A stretch of DNA of 64,000 nucleotides from the NCBI RefSeq assembly GCF_024171565.1, contig NZ_JALJZZ010000001.1, forward strand, positions 434,001 through 498,000, in the 5' to 3' direction. The notes beneath the pieces were generated by a model. That model was not told where the DNA came from, ran no database searches, and saw only the letters and a list, made by a program, of their open reading frames with translations. Source of the stretch: Okibacterium sp. HSC-33S16 (GTDB lineage: Bacteria; Actinomycetota; Actinomycetes; Actinomycetales; Microbacteriaceae). This document shows, in pieces, positions 44,113 to 53,987 of this stretch. Each line of letters opens with the position of its first letter. Within the stretch, counting starts at the first letter, position 1. Made by a program: the position numbers and the translations under genes.

Positions 44113-44423
44113 CACTGTGGCACATCGTCCTCGTCGCCTCCATAGCGTGCGTCGTCATCAAGCTCGCCGGGTATGCCGTGCCGCCACACTGGCTCGAGAA
44201 GCCTGCGACGGCCCGGACCGCCGACTTGCTCACCGTTGCGCTGCTCGCTGCCCTCATCGCCGTCCAGACACTCGGCAGTGGCCAACAGCTCGTTCTTGAC
44301 GCGCGGGTTCCCGCGCTCGTTGTCGCTGCGGGGTTGTACTGGCTCAGGGTTCCGTTCCTCGTCGTGGTCATCGCCGCAGCGGCAGTTGCCGCCGTTCTTC
44401 GGGCTACAACGGGTATGGCCTAG
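44109..44423 (+). CDS. AzlD-family branched-chain amino acid exporter small subunit
   Basis: 104 residues with three to four membrane helices. ACVVIKLAGYAVPPHWLEKPATARTADLLTVALLAALIAVQTL matches the AzlD family. Translationally coupled to azlC, with which it should form the exporter. Confidence 0.92.
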   Translation: MTLWHIVLVASIACVVIKLAGYAVPPHWLEKPATARTADLLTVALLAALIAVQTLGSGQQLVLDARVPALVVAAGLYWLRVPFLVVVIAAAAVAAVLRATTGMA

Positions 44424-44480
44424 AGTCAAGCGGCTCCGCGCGTTCAGCTGGGGGCTGATCGCCGTCGATACACTGAGGTC

Positions 44481-44993
44481 GTGAGCGGATACAACGGCAG
44501 CCAGAACCAGTACGCTGAGCCGCATCGGCCGCTCGGGACGACGGACCCGTACGCAGCTCCGCTCGAGGCTCCGGCGTCATCCACACCGCCCGCATCGACA
44601 CCCGGCGGCAGGGTCGTCAGCTGTATCCTCGCCCTGGTCGTCGGTGCCGTGTTCGGCGCGGTCGGCACAGTTGCACACCAGTCGACACTGAACCTCGGGG
44701 ACACCCGGATCCCGCTCGGGCTTCCATTGGCGCTCGTGGGCGTCCTGGCCCTGCTTCTCGGTTTCCGCCTTCTCCTTCGCGACCGGCTCGTTGTGTTCTT
44801 GGCAGCGGTGGGGATCGTCGCGGTCATCGCTCTCTTCTCGGTGCCCAGTCCCGGTGGAGCGGTGCTCATTCCACAGGGTCTCGCGGGCATCATCTGGACC
44901 ATCGGCCCCGTGCTGATCGCCACCGTCGTCGTCGCGTGGCCACGGCTGCCGGAACGGATCACTCCGCCCGGCACCCCTCCCGCCGAGGCGTAG
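44481..44993 (+). CDS. DUF6113-like membrane protein
   Basis: 170 residues: a Pro/Ala/Ser-rich N terminus (1-42), then four hydrophobic segments (about 44-66, 78-96, 100-118, 130-150) and a Pro-rich end. TACACT at 44469-44474 lies 6 nt before the GTG start, so it is probably leaderless. The layout fits a family known in Microbacteriaceae. Function unknown. Confidence 0.78.
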   Translation: MSGYNGSQNQYAEPHRPLGTTDPYAAPLEAPASSTPPASTPGGRVVSCILALVVGAVFGAVGTVAHQSTLNLGDTRIPLGLPLALVGVLALLLGFRLLLRDRLVVFLAAVGIVAVIALFSVPSPGGAVLIPQGLAGIIWTIGPVLIATVVVAWPRLPERITPPGTPPAEA

Positions 44994-45032
44994 ACTGAAC
45001 GAAGCCGTCATTTCGGAAGGAACCGACCAACT

Positions 45033-45356
45033 GTGACCTATGTCATCGCCCTCCCTTGCGTGGATGTCAAAGACCGTGCGTGCATCGATGAATGCCCCGT
45101 CGACTGCATCTACGAGGGTGAACGCTCGCTCTACATTCACCCCGACGAGTGCGTTGACTGCGGTGCCTGCGAACCGGTCTGCCCGGTCGAGGCCATCTAC
45201 TACGAAGATGACCTCCCGGAAGAGTGGGCCGACTACTACAAGGCCAACGTTGAGTTCTTCACCGAGGTGGGTTCGCCCGGCGGCGCTGCCAAGGTCGGCG
45301 TGATCAAGTACGATCACCCCGTGATCGCGGCTCTTCCGCCCCAAGCCGGCGCCTAA
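45033..45356 (+). CDS. fdxA: Seven-iron ferredoxin
   Basis: 107 residues from GTG 45033, with GGAAGGA upstream. It has two cluster motifs: CVDVKDRACIDECPVDCI near the N terminus (3Fe-4S plus one 4Fe-4S ligand) and CVDCGACEPVCPVEAI (4Fe-4S). The C-terminal stretch (LPEEWADYYKANVEFF) is typical of mycobacterial FdxA-like proteins. It carries single electrons in the cytoplasm. The dapC gene starts 3 bp after it. Confidence 0.95.
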   Translation: MTYVIALPCVDVKDRACIDECPVDCIYEGERSLYIHPDECVDCGACEPVCPVEAIYYEDDLPEEWADYYKANVEFFTEVGSPGGAAKVGVIKYDHPVIAALPPQAGA

Positions 45357-45359
45357 GGC

Positions 45360-46478
45360 GTGGCTCTTCAGCCTTTACCGGACTATCCATGGGATGCCAT
45401 GGTGCCGTTTGCGAATCGTGCGCGGCAGCATCCGGATGGAATCGTTGACTTGTCGATTGGGTCGCCGGTCGACCCCACGCCCGACGTCATTCGAGCGGCA
45501 CTGGCCGGTGCGACTGATGCTCACGCCTACCCGACGACCGCCGGAAAGCCCGCACTCACCGAGGCGATCGCCGCATGGTTCGATCGGCGCAGGGGAGTCC
45601 CCGGCCTCACTTCGAAAAACGTGCTGCCGACAATCGGCTCCAAGGAGCTCGTCGCGCTTCTGCCGTTCATGCTCGGAATCGGCGAGGGTGACGTCATCGT
45701 TCACCCCCGCGCTGCTTACCCGACCTACGCCATCGGCGCCGCCATGTGCGGTGCAACGGCGGTGGCGTCAGATGACCCCGCCGAATGGCCCGTCGGCACG
45801 AAACTGATTTGGCTCAATTCGCCCGGCAACCCAGACGGAAACGTTCTCGACGTGGACGACCTGCGTCGCAGTGTAGCCCGGGCACGCGAACTCGGCGCAC
45901 TCATCGTCAACGATGAGTGTTATGCCGAACTGGGCTGGTCAGGCCCGTGGTCCGTGGATCCAATTCCGTCGATTCTTGATCCGCAGGTTACCGACGGAAA
46001 TGTCGTCGGCATCCTCGCGATCTACTCGCTGAGCAAGCAGTCCAACATGGCCGGGTACCGCGCCGCGTTCGCTGCGGGCTGTGCCGCAACCCTCGCCCGC
46101 CTCACCACGGTTCGGAAGCACGCCGGGCTTATGCTGCCCGCTCCGCTGCAGACGGCGATGATCGCGGCCCTCGCCGACGACGAACACGTTGCGGCCCAAA
46201 AGGCGCGGTACGCCGCTCGCCGAGCGTTGCTCCTGCCAGCGTTGGAGCGTTCCGGATTCCGACTCGACCGCTCTGAAGCGGGACTCTACCTCTGGGTCAC
46301 CGAGGGTCGAGACGCATGGGAGTCGATCGGCCGGCTCGCGGATCTCGGCATCCTCGCGGGGCCCGGTACGTTCTACGGGGACTTCTACCCGCAGCACATT
46401 CGGTTATCGCTGACAGCGACGGACGAGAGGATTTCCGCTGCCGCGGAACGCCTCGCCAGCGCCGCCGTTGGAGGATAA
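45360..46478 (+). CDS. dapC: Succinyldiaminopimelate transaminase
   Basis: 372 residues from GTG 45360. Fold-type I aminotransferase: LIWLNSPGNPDGNVL, IVNDECYAELGW and the PLP Lys in YSLSKQSNMAGYRAAFAAG, with the final Arg in PQHIRLSLTA binding the substrate carboxylate. The ferredoxin-dapC neighbour pair is a standard actinobacterial arrangement. It makes N-succinyl-LL-2,6-diaminopimelate from the keto precursor, a step in lysine and peptidoglycan synthesis, between dapD and dapE found 4-6 kb away. Confidence 0.93.
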   Translation: MALQPLPDYPWDAMVPFANRARQHPDGIVDLSIGSPVDPTPDVIRAALAGATDAHAYPTTAGKPALTEAIAAWFDRRRGVPGLTSKNVLPTIGSKELVALLPFMLGIGEGDVIVHPRAAYPTYAIGAAMCGATAVASDDPAEWPVGTKLIWLNSPGNPDGNVLDVDDLRRSVARARELGALIVNDECYAELGWSGPWSVDPIPSILDPQVTDGNVVGILAIYSLSKQSNMAGYRAAFAAGCAATLARLTTVRKHAGLMLPAPLQTAMIAALADDEHVAAQKARYAARRALLLPALERSGFRLDRSEAGLYLWVTEGRDAWESIGRLADLGILAGPGTFYGDFYPQHIRLSLTATDERISAAAERLASAAVGG

Positions 46479-46624
46479 CTCCAACAGAAAAGCCCAAGCG
46501 TTGGCCGATGCGGTAGTTGGTCGCTCAGCGGATTAGGCTGTATCCGGACCCGTCGCCGCGGCCACTCATTCGCGGGGCAGGAACGCCGCACAATTACCTG
46601 GAACAACCAGTACAAGGAGGCGCC

Positions 46625-47932
46625 GTGGGCGACGTCGAGCAGGAGTTCAGCGAAGTGACAGAAAAAGCCACCCTGACTTATCCAGGCGGAACCGCAGAGT
46701 TTCCGATCCTGAAGTCGAGCCAGGGCGCATCGAGCCTTGACGTTTCAACGCTGACACGCCAGTCGGGTCTCACCGCACTTGACTACGGGTTCGTGAACAC
46801 GGCCGCAACGAAGTCGTCGATCACGTACATCGACGGTGACGAGGGCATCCTGCGCTACCGCGGATATCCCATCGAGCAGCTCGCCGCGTCGTCGACATAC
46901 CTTGAAGTGGCGTGGTTGCTCATCTACGGCGAGATGCCGACCGCCGACCAGCTTGGCGAGTTCGACGAGAAGATTCGTCGCCACACTCTGCTGCACGAAG
47001 ACCTCAAGCACTTCTTCTCCGCCCTGCCGCACACGGCTCACCCGATGGCGGTGATTTCGAGCGCCCTCTCGGCACTGTCCACCTACTACGAGTCGGCCGC
47101 AGACCCGCGCGACCCCGAACAGGTCGAACTCACGACGATCCGCCTGCTGGCGAAGCTGCCGGTGATTGCGGGCTACGCACACAAGAAGGCCCTCGGCCAG
47201 GCGTTCCTCTACCCGGACAACAGCCTGAGCTTCGTCGACAACTTCCTGCGCCTCAACTTCGGCAACATGGCCGAGCCGTACGAGATCGACCCGGTGCTCT
47301 CCAAGGCCCTCGACCGACTGCTTATCCTGCACGCCGACCACGAGCAGAACGCGTCGACCTCGACCGTTCGACTCGTCGGCTCGACCGGTGCGAACCTCTA
47401 CGCCTCGGTCTCCGCAGGGATCAACGCTCTGTCGGGTCCGCTGCACGGCGGCGCCAACGAGGCCGTCCTCGAGATGCTCGGCCGTATTCGCGACTCAGGC
47501 GAAGGCGTCGCGAAGTTCGTCGAGCGTGTGAAGAACAAAGAAGACGGTGTCAAGCTCATGGGCTTCGGACACCGCGTCTACAAGAACTACGACCCGCGGG
47601 CGAAGATCGTCAAGGAGAGCGCAGACGAGGTGCTCGCCCAACTCGGCATCTCGGACCCGCTGCTCGACCTCGCTAAGGAGCTCGAGCAGATCGCCCTCGA
47701 GGACGACTACTTCAAGGAACGTCGCCTCTACCCGAACGTCGACTTCTACACCGGCGTCATCTACAAGGCCATGGGATTCCCGACACGCATGTTCACCGTG
47801 CTGTTCGCGATCGGCCGCCTGCCCGGCTGGGTGGCGCACTGGCGCGAGATGAACACAGACCCGCAGACCAAGATCGGTCGCCCGCAGCAGCTGTACACCG
47901 GCTCGGTCGCCCGGGACCTGCCCCAGCGCTAG
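46625..47932 (+). CDS. gltA: Citrate synthase
   Basis: 435 residues from GTG 46625; AGGAGG at 46615-46620 decides the start. Condenses acetyl-CoA and oxaloacetate to citrate. Active-site residues: His in LHADHEQNASTST, GPLHGGANEAVL and GFGHRVYKNYDPRA; Asp in PNVDFYTGVIYKAMG. Type II (hexameric) size, with an N-terminal beta domain (TLTYPGGTAEFPIL). A strong terminator follows. Confidence 0.97.
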   Translation: MGDVEQEFSEVTEKATLTYPGGTAEFPILKSSQGASSLDVSTLTRQSGLTALDYGFVNTAATKSSITYIDGDEGILRYRGYPIEQLAASSTYLEVAWLLIYGEMPTADQLGEFDEKIRRHTLLHEDLKHFFSALPHTAHPMAVISSALSALSTYYESAADPRDPEQVELTTIRLLAKLPVIAGYAHKKALGQAFLYPDNSLSFVDNFLRLNFGNMAEPYEIDPVLSKALDRLLILHADHEQNASTSTVRLVGSTGANLYASVSAGINALSGPLHGGANEAVLEMLGRIRDSGEGVAKFVERVKNKEDGVKLMGFGHRVYKNYDPRAKIVKESADEVLAQLGISDPLLDLAKELEQIALEDDYFKERRLYPNVDFYTGVIYKAMGFPTRMFTVLFAIGRLPGWVAHWREMNTDPQTKIGRPQQLYTGSVARDLPQR

Positions 47933-47945
47933 ACACGCACGATCG

Positions 47946-47981
47946 AACAGCCCCACCGACGTTTCGTCGGTGGGGCTGTTT
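47946..47981. terminator. Terminator shared by gltA and the convergent acylase gene
   Basis: AACAGCCCCACCGACG (47946-47961) pairs perfectly with 47965-47980 over 16 bp with a TTT loop. T residues on one side and A residues on the other allow termination in both directions. Confidence 0.9.
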
Positions 47982-47994
47982 CGTGCCAGGACGT

Positions 47995-50529
47995 TTAGGG
48001 GGAGAGCGTCAGGACGTCCGCTGCTGCCTGCCGAATGGCATCCGTTGTGAAATTCCATTGCCGCGTTCGATGCTCCTGCCACAGCGTCGTCTGGTCGGTG
48101 TATGTTGCCGCGAAAGCGTGACCGGATGCTCCGGCCAGGTTGATCCAGGTGGAGCTGTCGAAGTCGGCCACATCGATCACCTGGCGCATGGACGGCACCC
48201 AGTCGACGACGTAACCGTTTGGCGCGTACCACCCGGCCGCATCGACGACGGCGGAACCGCCGGCGAGCTCGTATGGTCCACGGTTGAACAGCCACTCGAT
48301 CGGGGCGATGCCGGACTCACCGAAGCTCGCGTTGCGGAGCGTGAGGGTGTGCAGTTCACCCCACGACCACGTGTCAGGATCGTCGCCCATGCGGTCGACG
48401 GCTTCGGTCCACGCGGCGCTCAGAGCAGCGGTGAGGGCATCGTCGCGGTTGCGGGTACCCGCTTTCTCGTTCGTCCACCACGGCGAGTTGGGCTGGGTGA
48501 GCAGCTCGCTCACCACCTGGAACCACTGTGACCCGCCGGCCGGTGGCAGGTCCTCTGGCAGCTGCGGTGCGAAGGTGTCCTCGAGCAGATTGCGCCAGAA
48601 GATGTTGAAGTATGCGCTCTGTGCGCTGTCGGCATCATCGGCGAAGTCCCATCCGTCGAGCAGCGATGTACCGTTTTTGGCGTTACCCGCCGGGGTCAGT
48701 TCGGCGAGGTACGGGGCGACGGTCTCGGCAAAGGCGTTGTGGTTATCGGCCTGGATGTCGCTCATGAGCTCGGGCGTGATCGGGGTCGCCGCGTCGATGA
48801 GGGCCCGAATCCGTTCGTCGATGCGCTCGGCGCGGTACCCGGCGTCCCAGTCGCGGGTGATCAGGTAGGGAAAGGTCGGCCCAACGACCGCGTTGTTGGC
48901 CGTGACGATGTAGCCCGATGGCGGGTTGAATTGCGTCGGCAGCGCCTCGAACGGGATGTAGCCCTGCCAGCCGGAGGCGCTGGTCCAGCCGGGCTGGGGA
49001 ACCGTTCCGTCACCTGAACTGCGGATCGGGATGAGTCCGGGTGCTTGATAGCCGATGTTGCCGTCAACGTCGGCGTAGACGAGGTTTTGCGACGGCACTT
49101 CGAAGAGCCTCGCCCCCTCGCGGAAACTGGCCCAGTCGGTCGCCGTGTTCACCGCGAAGATCGCCCCGGCGGTGCGCCCGGGCGTGAGCGCCGTCCACTG
49201 GAGGGAAAGCTCGTACGTACCCTCAGGCACGCCACTGACGGCCGGGTAGTCGGTCGCGATGTCCTCAAAGTCACCGGTCAGGCTGGTGACCAGTGGTCCG
49301 CGCCCGGTCGAGCGGATCTGGATCGGCACGTCCTCGCCCCCGGCCACCTTCACCACCTCCTCGCGCACGGTCAGGGGTCGAAGCGTTCCGTCGAGCTCGT
49401 AGTTGTCGTCGGCGACCTTCTCGAGGTAGAGGTCGGCGGTGTCCGGCCCGAGGTTGGTGAAGCCCCACGCCACCCGGGCGTTGTGACCGATGATGATGCC
49501 CGGCATGCCCGAGAAGCTGAACCCGGCCACGTCGAACGGGCATTCCGCCGACACTTTCGTGCAGCGCAGGCCCATTTGGTACCAGACCGAGGGGAGTGAC
49601 GGGCCGAGGTGCGGGTCGTTGGCGAGGAGCGGTTTGCCGCTCGCGGTGAGGTCGCCAGACACCACCCAGGAGTTCGACCCGATGTCGCTTCCGGCGCGGC
49701 CGAGCAGTGTCGGCATCGACGCCACGATTTTCTTGAGGGACAACAATGACGTGACGGATGCCTGTGCGCTTTTTTCACTGTCGCCGGTGGCGTTTCCGAA
49801 TGGCCGGGCGTCGTTCGACAGCACTGTCGGATTCTCCCCGTACGGGTAGGGCGGGTAGACATGCGCCACCTGCTCGGGGGTGAGGCTGGTGGCGAGGATC
49901 GTTCGGTCGATTTCGTCCTCGAGGTTGGAGCGAAGGTCCCAGGCCATGGCTTTGAGCCAGGCCACTGAGTCGGCCGGCGTCCACTTCTCTGGCTCATACC
50001 CGGGGTTCTGCAGGCCAAGCACCGCATACTCCAGCGACAACTCGGCACCCGACCGCGCATCAAGATAGGCGTTCACCCCGTCGGCGTACGCCTGGTACCA
50101 GCTCAGCGTGAGCGGGTCGAGCGCCTCCACCTCCTTCTCGGCGACCTTGCGCCAGCCGAGGGTGCGAACGAAGGTGTCGGTTCCCACCTGTGACTCGCCG
50201 AACAACTCGGCCAGTCGACCACTCGTCACGTGCCGACGGAAATCCATCTCCCAGAACCGGTCCTGGGCGTGCACAAAGCCCTGGGCCCGAAACAAATCGG
50301 TGGCCGAGTCCGCCTCGATCATCGGAATCCCGGCATCGTCGCGGGACACGGTCACCGAGTTGTCGAGGCCGGGCACAGTGAGCTCGCCGCTGACCTGCGG
50401 AAAAGAGCGCTGCACCGTGAACGCCACGAAGCCAGCGGCGACAAGCACCAGGACGACGAGAAGGCCCACAGTGCTGAGCAGTACGGTGAACCAGCGCGAT
50501 CGCGCCGTCCGGGGCGTCCTGGGAACCAC
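47995..50529 (-). CDS. Penicillin acylase-family N-terminal nucleophile hydrolase
   Basis: 844 residues from GTG 50529, behind AGGAG. One membrane helix (about 15-38) anchors an outer domain. The precursor has an alpha chain (DDAGIPMIEADSATDLFRAQGFVHAQDRFWEMDFRR), a spacer, and a beta chain that should start at Ser285 in DIG-SNSW, the self-processing site and nucleophile. PLLANDPHLGPSLPSVWYQ and the oxyanion Asn region follow. Such enzymes cut amide bonds (penicillins, acyl-homoserine lactones, other N-acyl compounds). The substrate is not known. Confidence 0.93.
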   Translation of the reverse strand: MVPRTPRTARSRWFTVLLSTVGLLVVLVLVAAGFVAFTVQRSFPQVSGELTVPGLDNSVTVSRDDAGIPMIEADSATDLFRAQGFVHAQDRFWEMDFRRHVTSGRLAELFGESQVGTDTFVRTLGWRKVAEKEVEALDPLTLSWYQAYADGVNAYLDARSGAELSLEYAVLGLQNPGYEPEKWTPADSVAWLKAMAWDLRSNLEDEIDRTILATSLTPEQVAHVYPPYPYGENPTVLSNDARPFGNATGDSEKSAQASVTSLLSLKKIVASMPTLLGRAGSDIGSNSWVVSGDLTASGKPLLANDPHLGPSLPSVWYQMGLRCTKVSAECPFDVAGFSFSGMPGIIIGHNARVAWGFTNLGPDTADLYLEKVADDNYELDGTLRPLTVREEVVKVAGGEDVPIQIRSTGRGPLVTSLTGDFEDIATDYPAVSGVPEGTYELSLQWTALTPGRTAGAIFAVNTATDWASFREGARLFEVPSQNLVYADVDGNIGYQAPGLIPIRSSGDGTVPQPGWTSASGWQGYIPFEALPTQFNPPSGYIVTANNAVVGPTFPYLITRDWDAGYRAERIDERIRALIDAATPITPELMSDIQADNHNAFAETVAPYLAELTPAGNAKNGTSLLDGWDFADDADSAQSAYFNIFWRNLLEDTFAPQLPEDLPPAGGSQWFQVVSELLTQPNSPWWTNEKAGTRNRDDALTAALSAAWTEAVDRMGDDPDTWSWGELHTLTLRNASFGESGIAPIEWLFNRGPYELAGGSAVVDAAGWYAPNGYVVDWVPSMRQVIDVADFDSSTWINLAGASGHAFAATYTDQTTLWQEHRTRQWNFTTDAIRQAAADVLTLSP

Positions 50530-50569
50530 ATCACTCCTTTGTGAACGGGCTAAGTCGTGCGGCCTGAGG

Positions 50570-51535
50570 TCAGGCGTGCAACGCTTCGTTGAGCTGGATT
50601 CCCGCTCCAGTGCGGTTCAACACTTCGACGGCGCCGGTGAGGGAGTTCCGTCTGAAGAGCAAGTTTGGCACGCCGGAGAGCTCAACGGCCTTCACCGTCT
50701 GCGGTGCGCCGTCGGCGGTTTTCGGTCCGCCGACGACGACGACCTTGGTTCCGGCCGTGACATAGAGCCCAGCCTCGACGACGGAGTCGTCTCCGATCGA
50801 GATGCCGATTCCGGAGTTCGCGCCGAGCAGCGCGCGCTGGCCAATAGTCACCCGTTGGGTTCCGCCTCCGGAGAGGGTTCCCATGATCGAGGCGCCACCA
50901 CCGATGTCGGAGCCGTCGCCGACGACGACACCCTGGGAGATTCGACCCTCGACCATCGAGGCGCCCAGCGTTCCGGCATTGAAGTTCACGAAGCCCTCGT
51001 GCATCACCGTTGTGCCCGGTGCCAGGTGTGCGCCGAGTCGCACGCGCGACGCATCGGCGATGCGCACCTTCGGCGGGGTCACGTAGTCGAGCATGCGCGG
51101 GAACTTGTCGATTCCGGTGGCCGAGATGCCGGCACGGGACAGGGCCGGTCGCAGTGTGTCGAAGTCGGCAGGGTGGACGGGCCCCGCGTTTGTCCAGACG
51201 ACGATCGGCAGGTGACCGAAGATGCCGTCGAGGTTGAGACTGTTGGGTGCGCTGAGCAAGTGTGACAGCAGGTGCAACCGAAGGTAGGCGTCTGGCGTGT
51301 CCTTCGGAGCCGCCTGCAGCTCGATCTCCACGGTGACGATGTCGATGCGCACGTTGCGCCGTGTATCTTCGCCGGCGAGTGCCTCAATCGCGGCCGGGGC
51401 AATCCACCGCTCACGACCGGCCGGAATCCTTCCCAGCTGCGGTTCCGGGTACCAGGTGTCGAGGACGGTGCCGTCGGCGGCGATGGTGGCGAGGCCATAG
51501 CCCCAGGCGTGCGTGGGAAGAGCGGAGTCGGTCAT
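50570..51535 (-). CDS. dapD: Tetrahydrodipicolinate N-succinyltransferase (actinobacterial type)
   Basis: 321 residues. N-terminal domain about 1-170, then left-handed beta-helix repeats ([38 protein letters not shown], then [36 protein letters not shown]). It adds succinate from succinyl-CoA to tetrahydrodipicolinate. Length and motifs match the actinobacterial DapD type, not the proteobacterial one. TAGCCT at 51542-51547 (minus strand) lies 6 nt before the ATG. Confidence 0.95.
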   Translation of the reverse strand: MTDSALPTHAWGYGLATIAADGTVLDTWYPEPQLGRIPAGRERWIAPAAIEALAGEDTRRNVRIDIVTVEIELQAAPKDTPDAYLRLHLLSHLLSAPNSLNLDGIFGHLPIVVWTNAGPVHPADFDTLRPALSRAGISATGIDKFPRMLDYVTPPKVRIADASRVRLGAHLAPGTTVMHEGFVNFNAGTLGASMVEGRISQGVVVGDGSDIGGGASIMGTLSGGGTQRVTIGQRALLGANSGIGISIGDDSVVEAGLYVTAGTKVVVVGGPKTADGAPQTVKAVELSGVPNLLFRRNSLTGAVEVLNRTGAGIQLNEALHA

Positions 51536-51541
51536 ACTCCA

Positions 51542-51592
51542 AGGCTAGCGAACGGGGATGACGTTCGGCGCGGCGGGCCGCGACCGTAGACT
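51542..51592. promoter_or_regulatory. Divergent leaderless promoters of dapD and dapE
   Basis: On the minus strand TAGCCT (51542-51547) ends 6 nt from the dapD ATG. On the plus strand TAGACT (51587-51592) ends 6 nt from the dapE ATG. The 63-bp intergenic region therefore holds two back-to-back -10 elements, with their -35 regions overlapping in the centre. Confidence 0.7.
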
Positions 51593-51598
51593 GATCGC

Positions 51599-52702
51599 AT
51601 GCCGGAATCGCCTGTGTCACCGTCCGTTTTGTCCCTCTCAGCCTCGAGCATCGACATCACCCAGGCGATTTGCGACATCGAGTCGGTCTCCGGAAACGAA
51701 GCGCCGCTCGCTGATGTGATCGAGCGCACACTCCTCGACTACCCGCACCTCGAGGTCATCCGCGTCGGCAACACCGTCGTGGCACGCACTTCCGGCGGCA
51801 AAGCACAGCGCGCGATCATCGCCGGGCACATCGACACGGTCCCCGTTCACGCTAATCTTCCTACCCGGTTTGAGACCGTCGACGGCCGGGAGTACCTGTG
51901 GGGCCGCGGCACCGCAGACATGAAGAGCGGAGTGGCGGTGCAGCTCAAGCTCGCGGCCGAGCTCACCGACCCGGCCATCGACGTGACCTGGATGTGGTAC
52001 GACGGCGAAGAAGTGGAGAGCGCCAAGAACGGGCTCGGTCTCCTCGCCGCCGCTCGACCGGACCTCTTCGTCGGGGATTTCGCGATTCTGGGTGAACCCA
52101 CCCGCGGCGACATCGAGGGCGGCTGCAATGGCACTGTCCGGATCGATGTGGTGACCCGCGGACTCCGAGCGCACTCAGCCCGCAGCTGGGTGGGCGAGAA
52201 CGCCATCCACAAGATCTCGCCCGTCCTAAACATCCTCGCCGCTTACCTGCCCTCATCCGTCGAGGTCGACGGGCTGGTCTACCGTGAGGGACTCAACGCC
52301 GTCGGCATCAGCGGTGGCATCGCGGGCAACGTCATTCCCGACGAGTGCCGGGTGCACGTGAACTACCGCTTCGCACCGAACCGCTCGGCCGCCGAGGCGA
52401 TCGAATACCTGCGCGAACTGTTCACCGGGTTCGAGGTGGAGGTGCGCGACGCCGCCGACGGCGCCCGACCAGGACTCGACGCTCCGCTCGCCCAGGAGTT
52501 CACCCGCGCCATTGGCGGACAGGCGTTGCCGAAGTACGGCTGGACCGATGTTGCACGGTTCTCGGCGCTCGGCATCCCGGCGGTCAACTACGGCCCCGGT
52601 GACCCGTTGACCGCGCACGCCGACGACGAGCGTGTCGCCCTCGACGAGATCGTGGCGGTCGAGAACGGATTGCGCACCTGGCTGACCGGTGCGCTCGCCT
52701 AA
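51599..52702 (+). CDS. dapE: Succinyl-diaminopimelate desuccinylase
   Basis: 367 residues, M20 metallopeptidase family. Zinc ligands and catalytic residues: His and Asp in AGHIDTVPVHA, Asp in GRGTADMKSG, Glu-Glu in YDGEEVESAKNG, and the C-terminal metal His in YGPGDPLTAHADDE. A dimerisation lid lies at about 180-290 (GLRAHSARSWVGENAIHK). Releases succinate to give LL-diaminopimelate. The end overlaps the next gene by 14 bp. Confidence 0.95.
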   Translation: MPESPVSPSVLSLSASSIDITQAICDIESVSGNEAPLADVIERTLLDYPHLEVIRVGNTVVARTSGGKAQRAIIAGHIDTVPVHANLPTRFETVDGREYLWGRGTADMKSGVAVQLKLAAELTDPAIDVTWMWYDGEEVESAKNGLGLLAAARPDLFVGDFAILGEPTRGDIEGGCNGTVRIDVVTRGLRAHSARSWVGENAIHKISPVLNILAAYLPSSVEVDGLVYREGLNAVGISGGIAGNVIPDECRVHVNYRFAPNRSAAEAIEYLRELFTGFEVEVRDAADGARPGLDAPLAQEFTRAIGGQALPKYGWTDVARFSALGIPAVNYGPGDPLTAHADDERVALDEIVAVENGLRTWLTGALA

Positions 52703-53894
52703 GCTCTGGCACTCGCTGCGCTGGCAGTGGCGCGTCCTCCTCATCGCGCTCGCCGGTCGGCTGATCAGCTCGGTCATCCTTCTGGCCTTCGCCCGGGTGC
52801 AGCCTGCCAACGCGTGGACCGGAGCCTCTCCGTCGTACCCCGACTTTGCGTCGATGTGGGACGGTCGCTGGTACGAGATCGTCGCGTTCTCCGGGTATCC
52901 AACCGACTTGCCCATGACCGCAGACGGCCACGTCGCCGAAAACGCCTGGGCGTTCATGCCGGTCTACCCGGCTGTCGTCCGCATCCTCATGGGGCTCACC
53001 GGCCTCGACTGGGCACCCGCCGCCGTGACGGTCTCCGTTCTCGCGGCGCTGGCGACCTCCCTCGTCTTCTATCGGTTGATGCGGCTCGTCCTCGGCGAGG
53101 GCACGGCGCTGTTCAGCGTCGTGGTGTTCTCGGTCGCCCCGCTGTCACCCATCCTGCAGGTGGCATACGCCGAGTCGCTGCACCTCCTCCTGCTCTCCAG
53201 CGCCCTCTACCTCGTGCTCACCCGGCGCTACCTCGTCGCGCTGCCGGTCGTCCTGGTGATGTGTCTCACTCGCCCCGCCGGCCTCGCATTCGCGTTGTTT
53301 CTCGTATTGCACGTCCTCGTGCGCTGGGTTCGCCGCCGATCCACCGGTGACACGGTTCACGACCTCGTGCCTCCGTTCCTGCTCGCGACGGCGAGCGGAG
53401 CCCTCGGACTTGCCTGGCCAGCCATCCCCTGGGCCGTCACCGGTTCGATCACCGCATACACCGACACCGAACTGGCTTGGCGCAGCGCCTACATCGGCCA
53501 CGGCCACCTTCTGCCGTTCGCCCCGTGGTTCCAGGGCGTCCAGTGGTGGGCGACCAACGGCCTCGGGCTGTCCGGCACCGTGTGGTGGGGCGGCATCGGC
53601 GTCGTTTTGTTCGTCACACTCGCGGTCATCGGGCTGCTCTCGCCGGCGGCCAAGCGGCTCGGCGTCGACCTTCGGCTCTGGCTCGCCAGCTACCTCATCT
53701 ACCTGTTCGCCGTCTTCTTCCCCCAGTCGAGCACGTTTCGCCTGCTCGTTCCGCTCTTCCCCGCGGCGGGCGCCCTCGCGGTTCCCCGATCACCGGTCTA
53801 TCGCGTGCTTCTGGTTCTGGTCTCCATCGCCGCCCAGATCGGCTGGGTCTCGATCGCCTGGCGGGTCGACGGCTACGACTGGACTCCGCCCTAA
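52689..53894 (+). CDS. GT-C-like multispanning membrane protein (PIG-V/mannosyltransferase type)
   Basis: 401 residues from GTG 52689, inside the end of dapE. About nine membrane helices. The first loop contains SYPDFASMWDGRWYEIVAFSGYP with an Asp-Gly-Arg-Trp-Tyr motif resembling the acidic catalytic loop of GT-C glycosyltransferases of the PIG-V group; NAWAFMPVYPAVVRILMGLTGL and the LTRPAGLAFALFLVLHVL helix fit too. It may transfer a sugar from a polyprenyl donor. The acceptor is unknown. Confidence 0.8.
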   Translation: MRSPKLWHSLRWQWRVLLIALAGRLISSVILLAFARVQPANAWTGASPSYPDFASMWDGRWYEIVAFSGYPTDLPMTADGHVAENAWAFMPVYPAVVRILMGLTGLDWAPAAVTVSVLAALATSLVFYRLMRLVLGEGTALFSVVVFSVAPLSPILQVAYAESLHLLLLSSALYLVLTRRYLVALPVVLVMCLTRPAGLAFALFLVLHVLVRWVRRRSTGDTVHDLVPPFLLATASGALGLAWPAIPWAVTGSITAYTDTELAWRSAYIGHGHLLPFAPWFQGVQWWATNGLGLSGTVWWGGIGVVLFVTLAVIGLLSPAAKRLGVDLRLWLASYLIYLFAVFFPQSSTFRLLVPLFPAAGALAVPRSPVYRVLLVLVSIAAQIGWVSIAWRVDGYDWTPP

Positions 53895-53987
53895 ACCGCC
53901 CCAATTCGGGTGAGTGTGACGGTCGATTTCGCTCGTTCCCCGTGGGTAGCGGATAATAGGAGGACAAAGCAACGAAAGGGGAGCCGA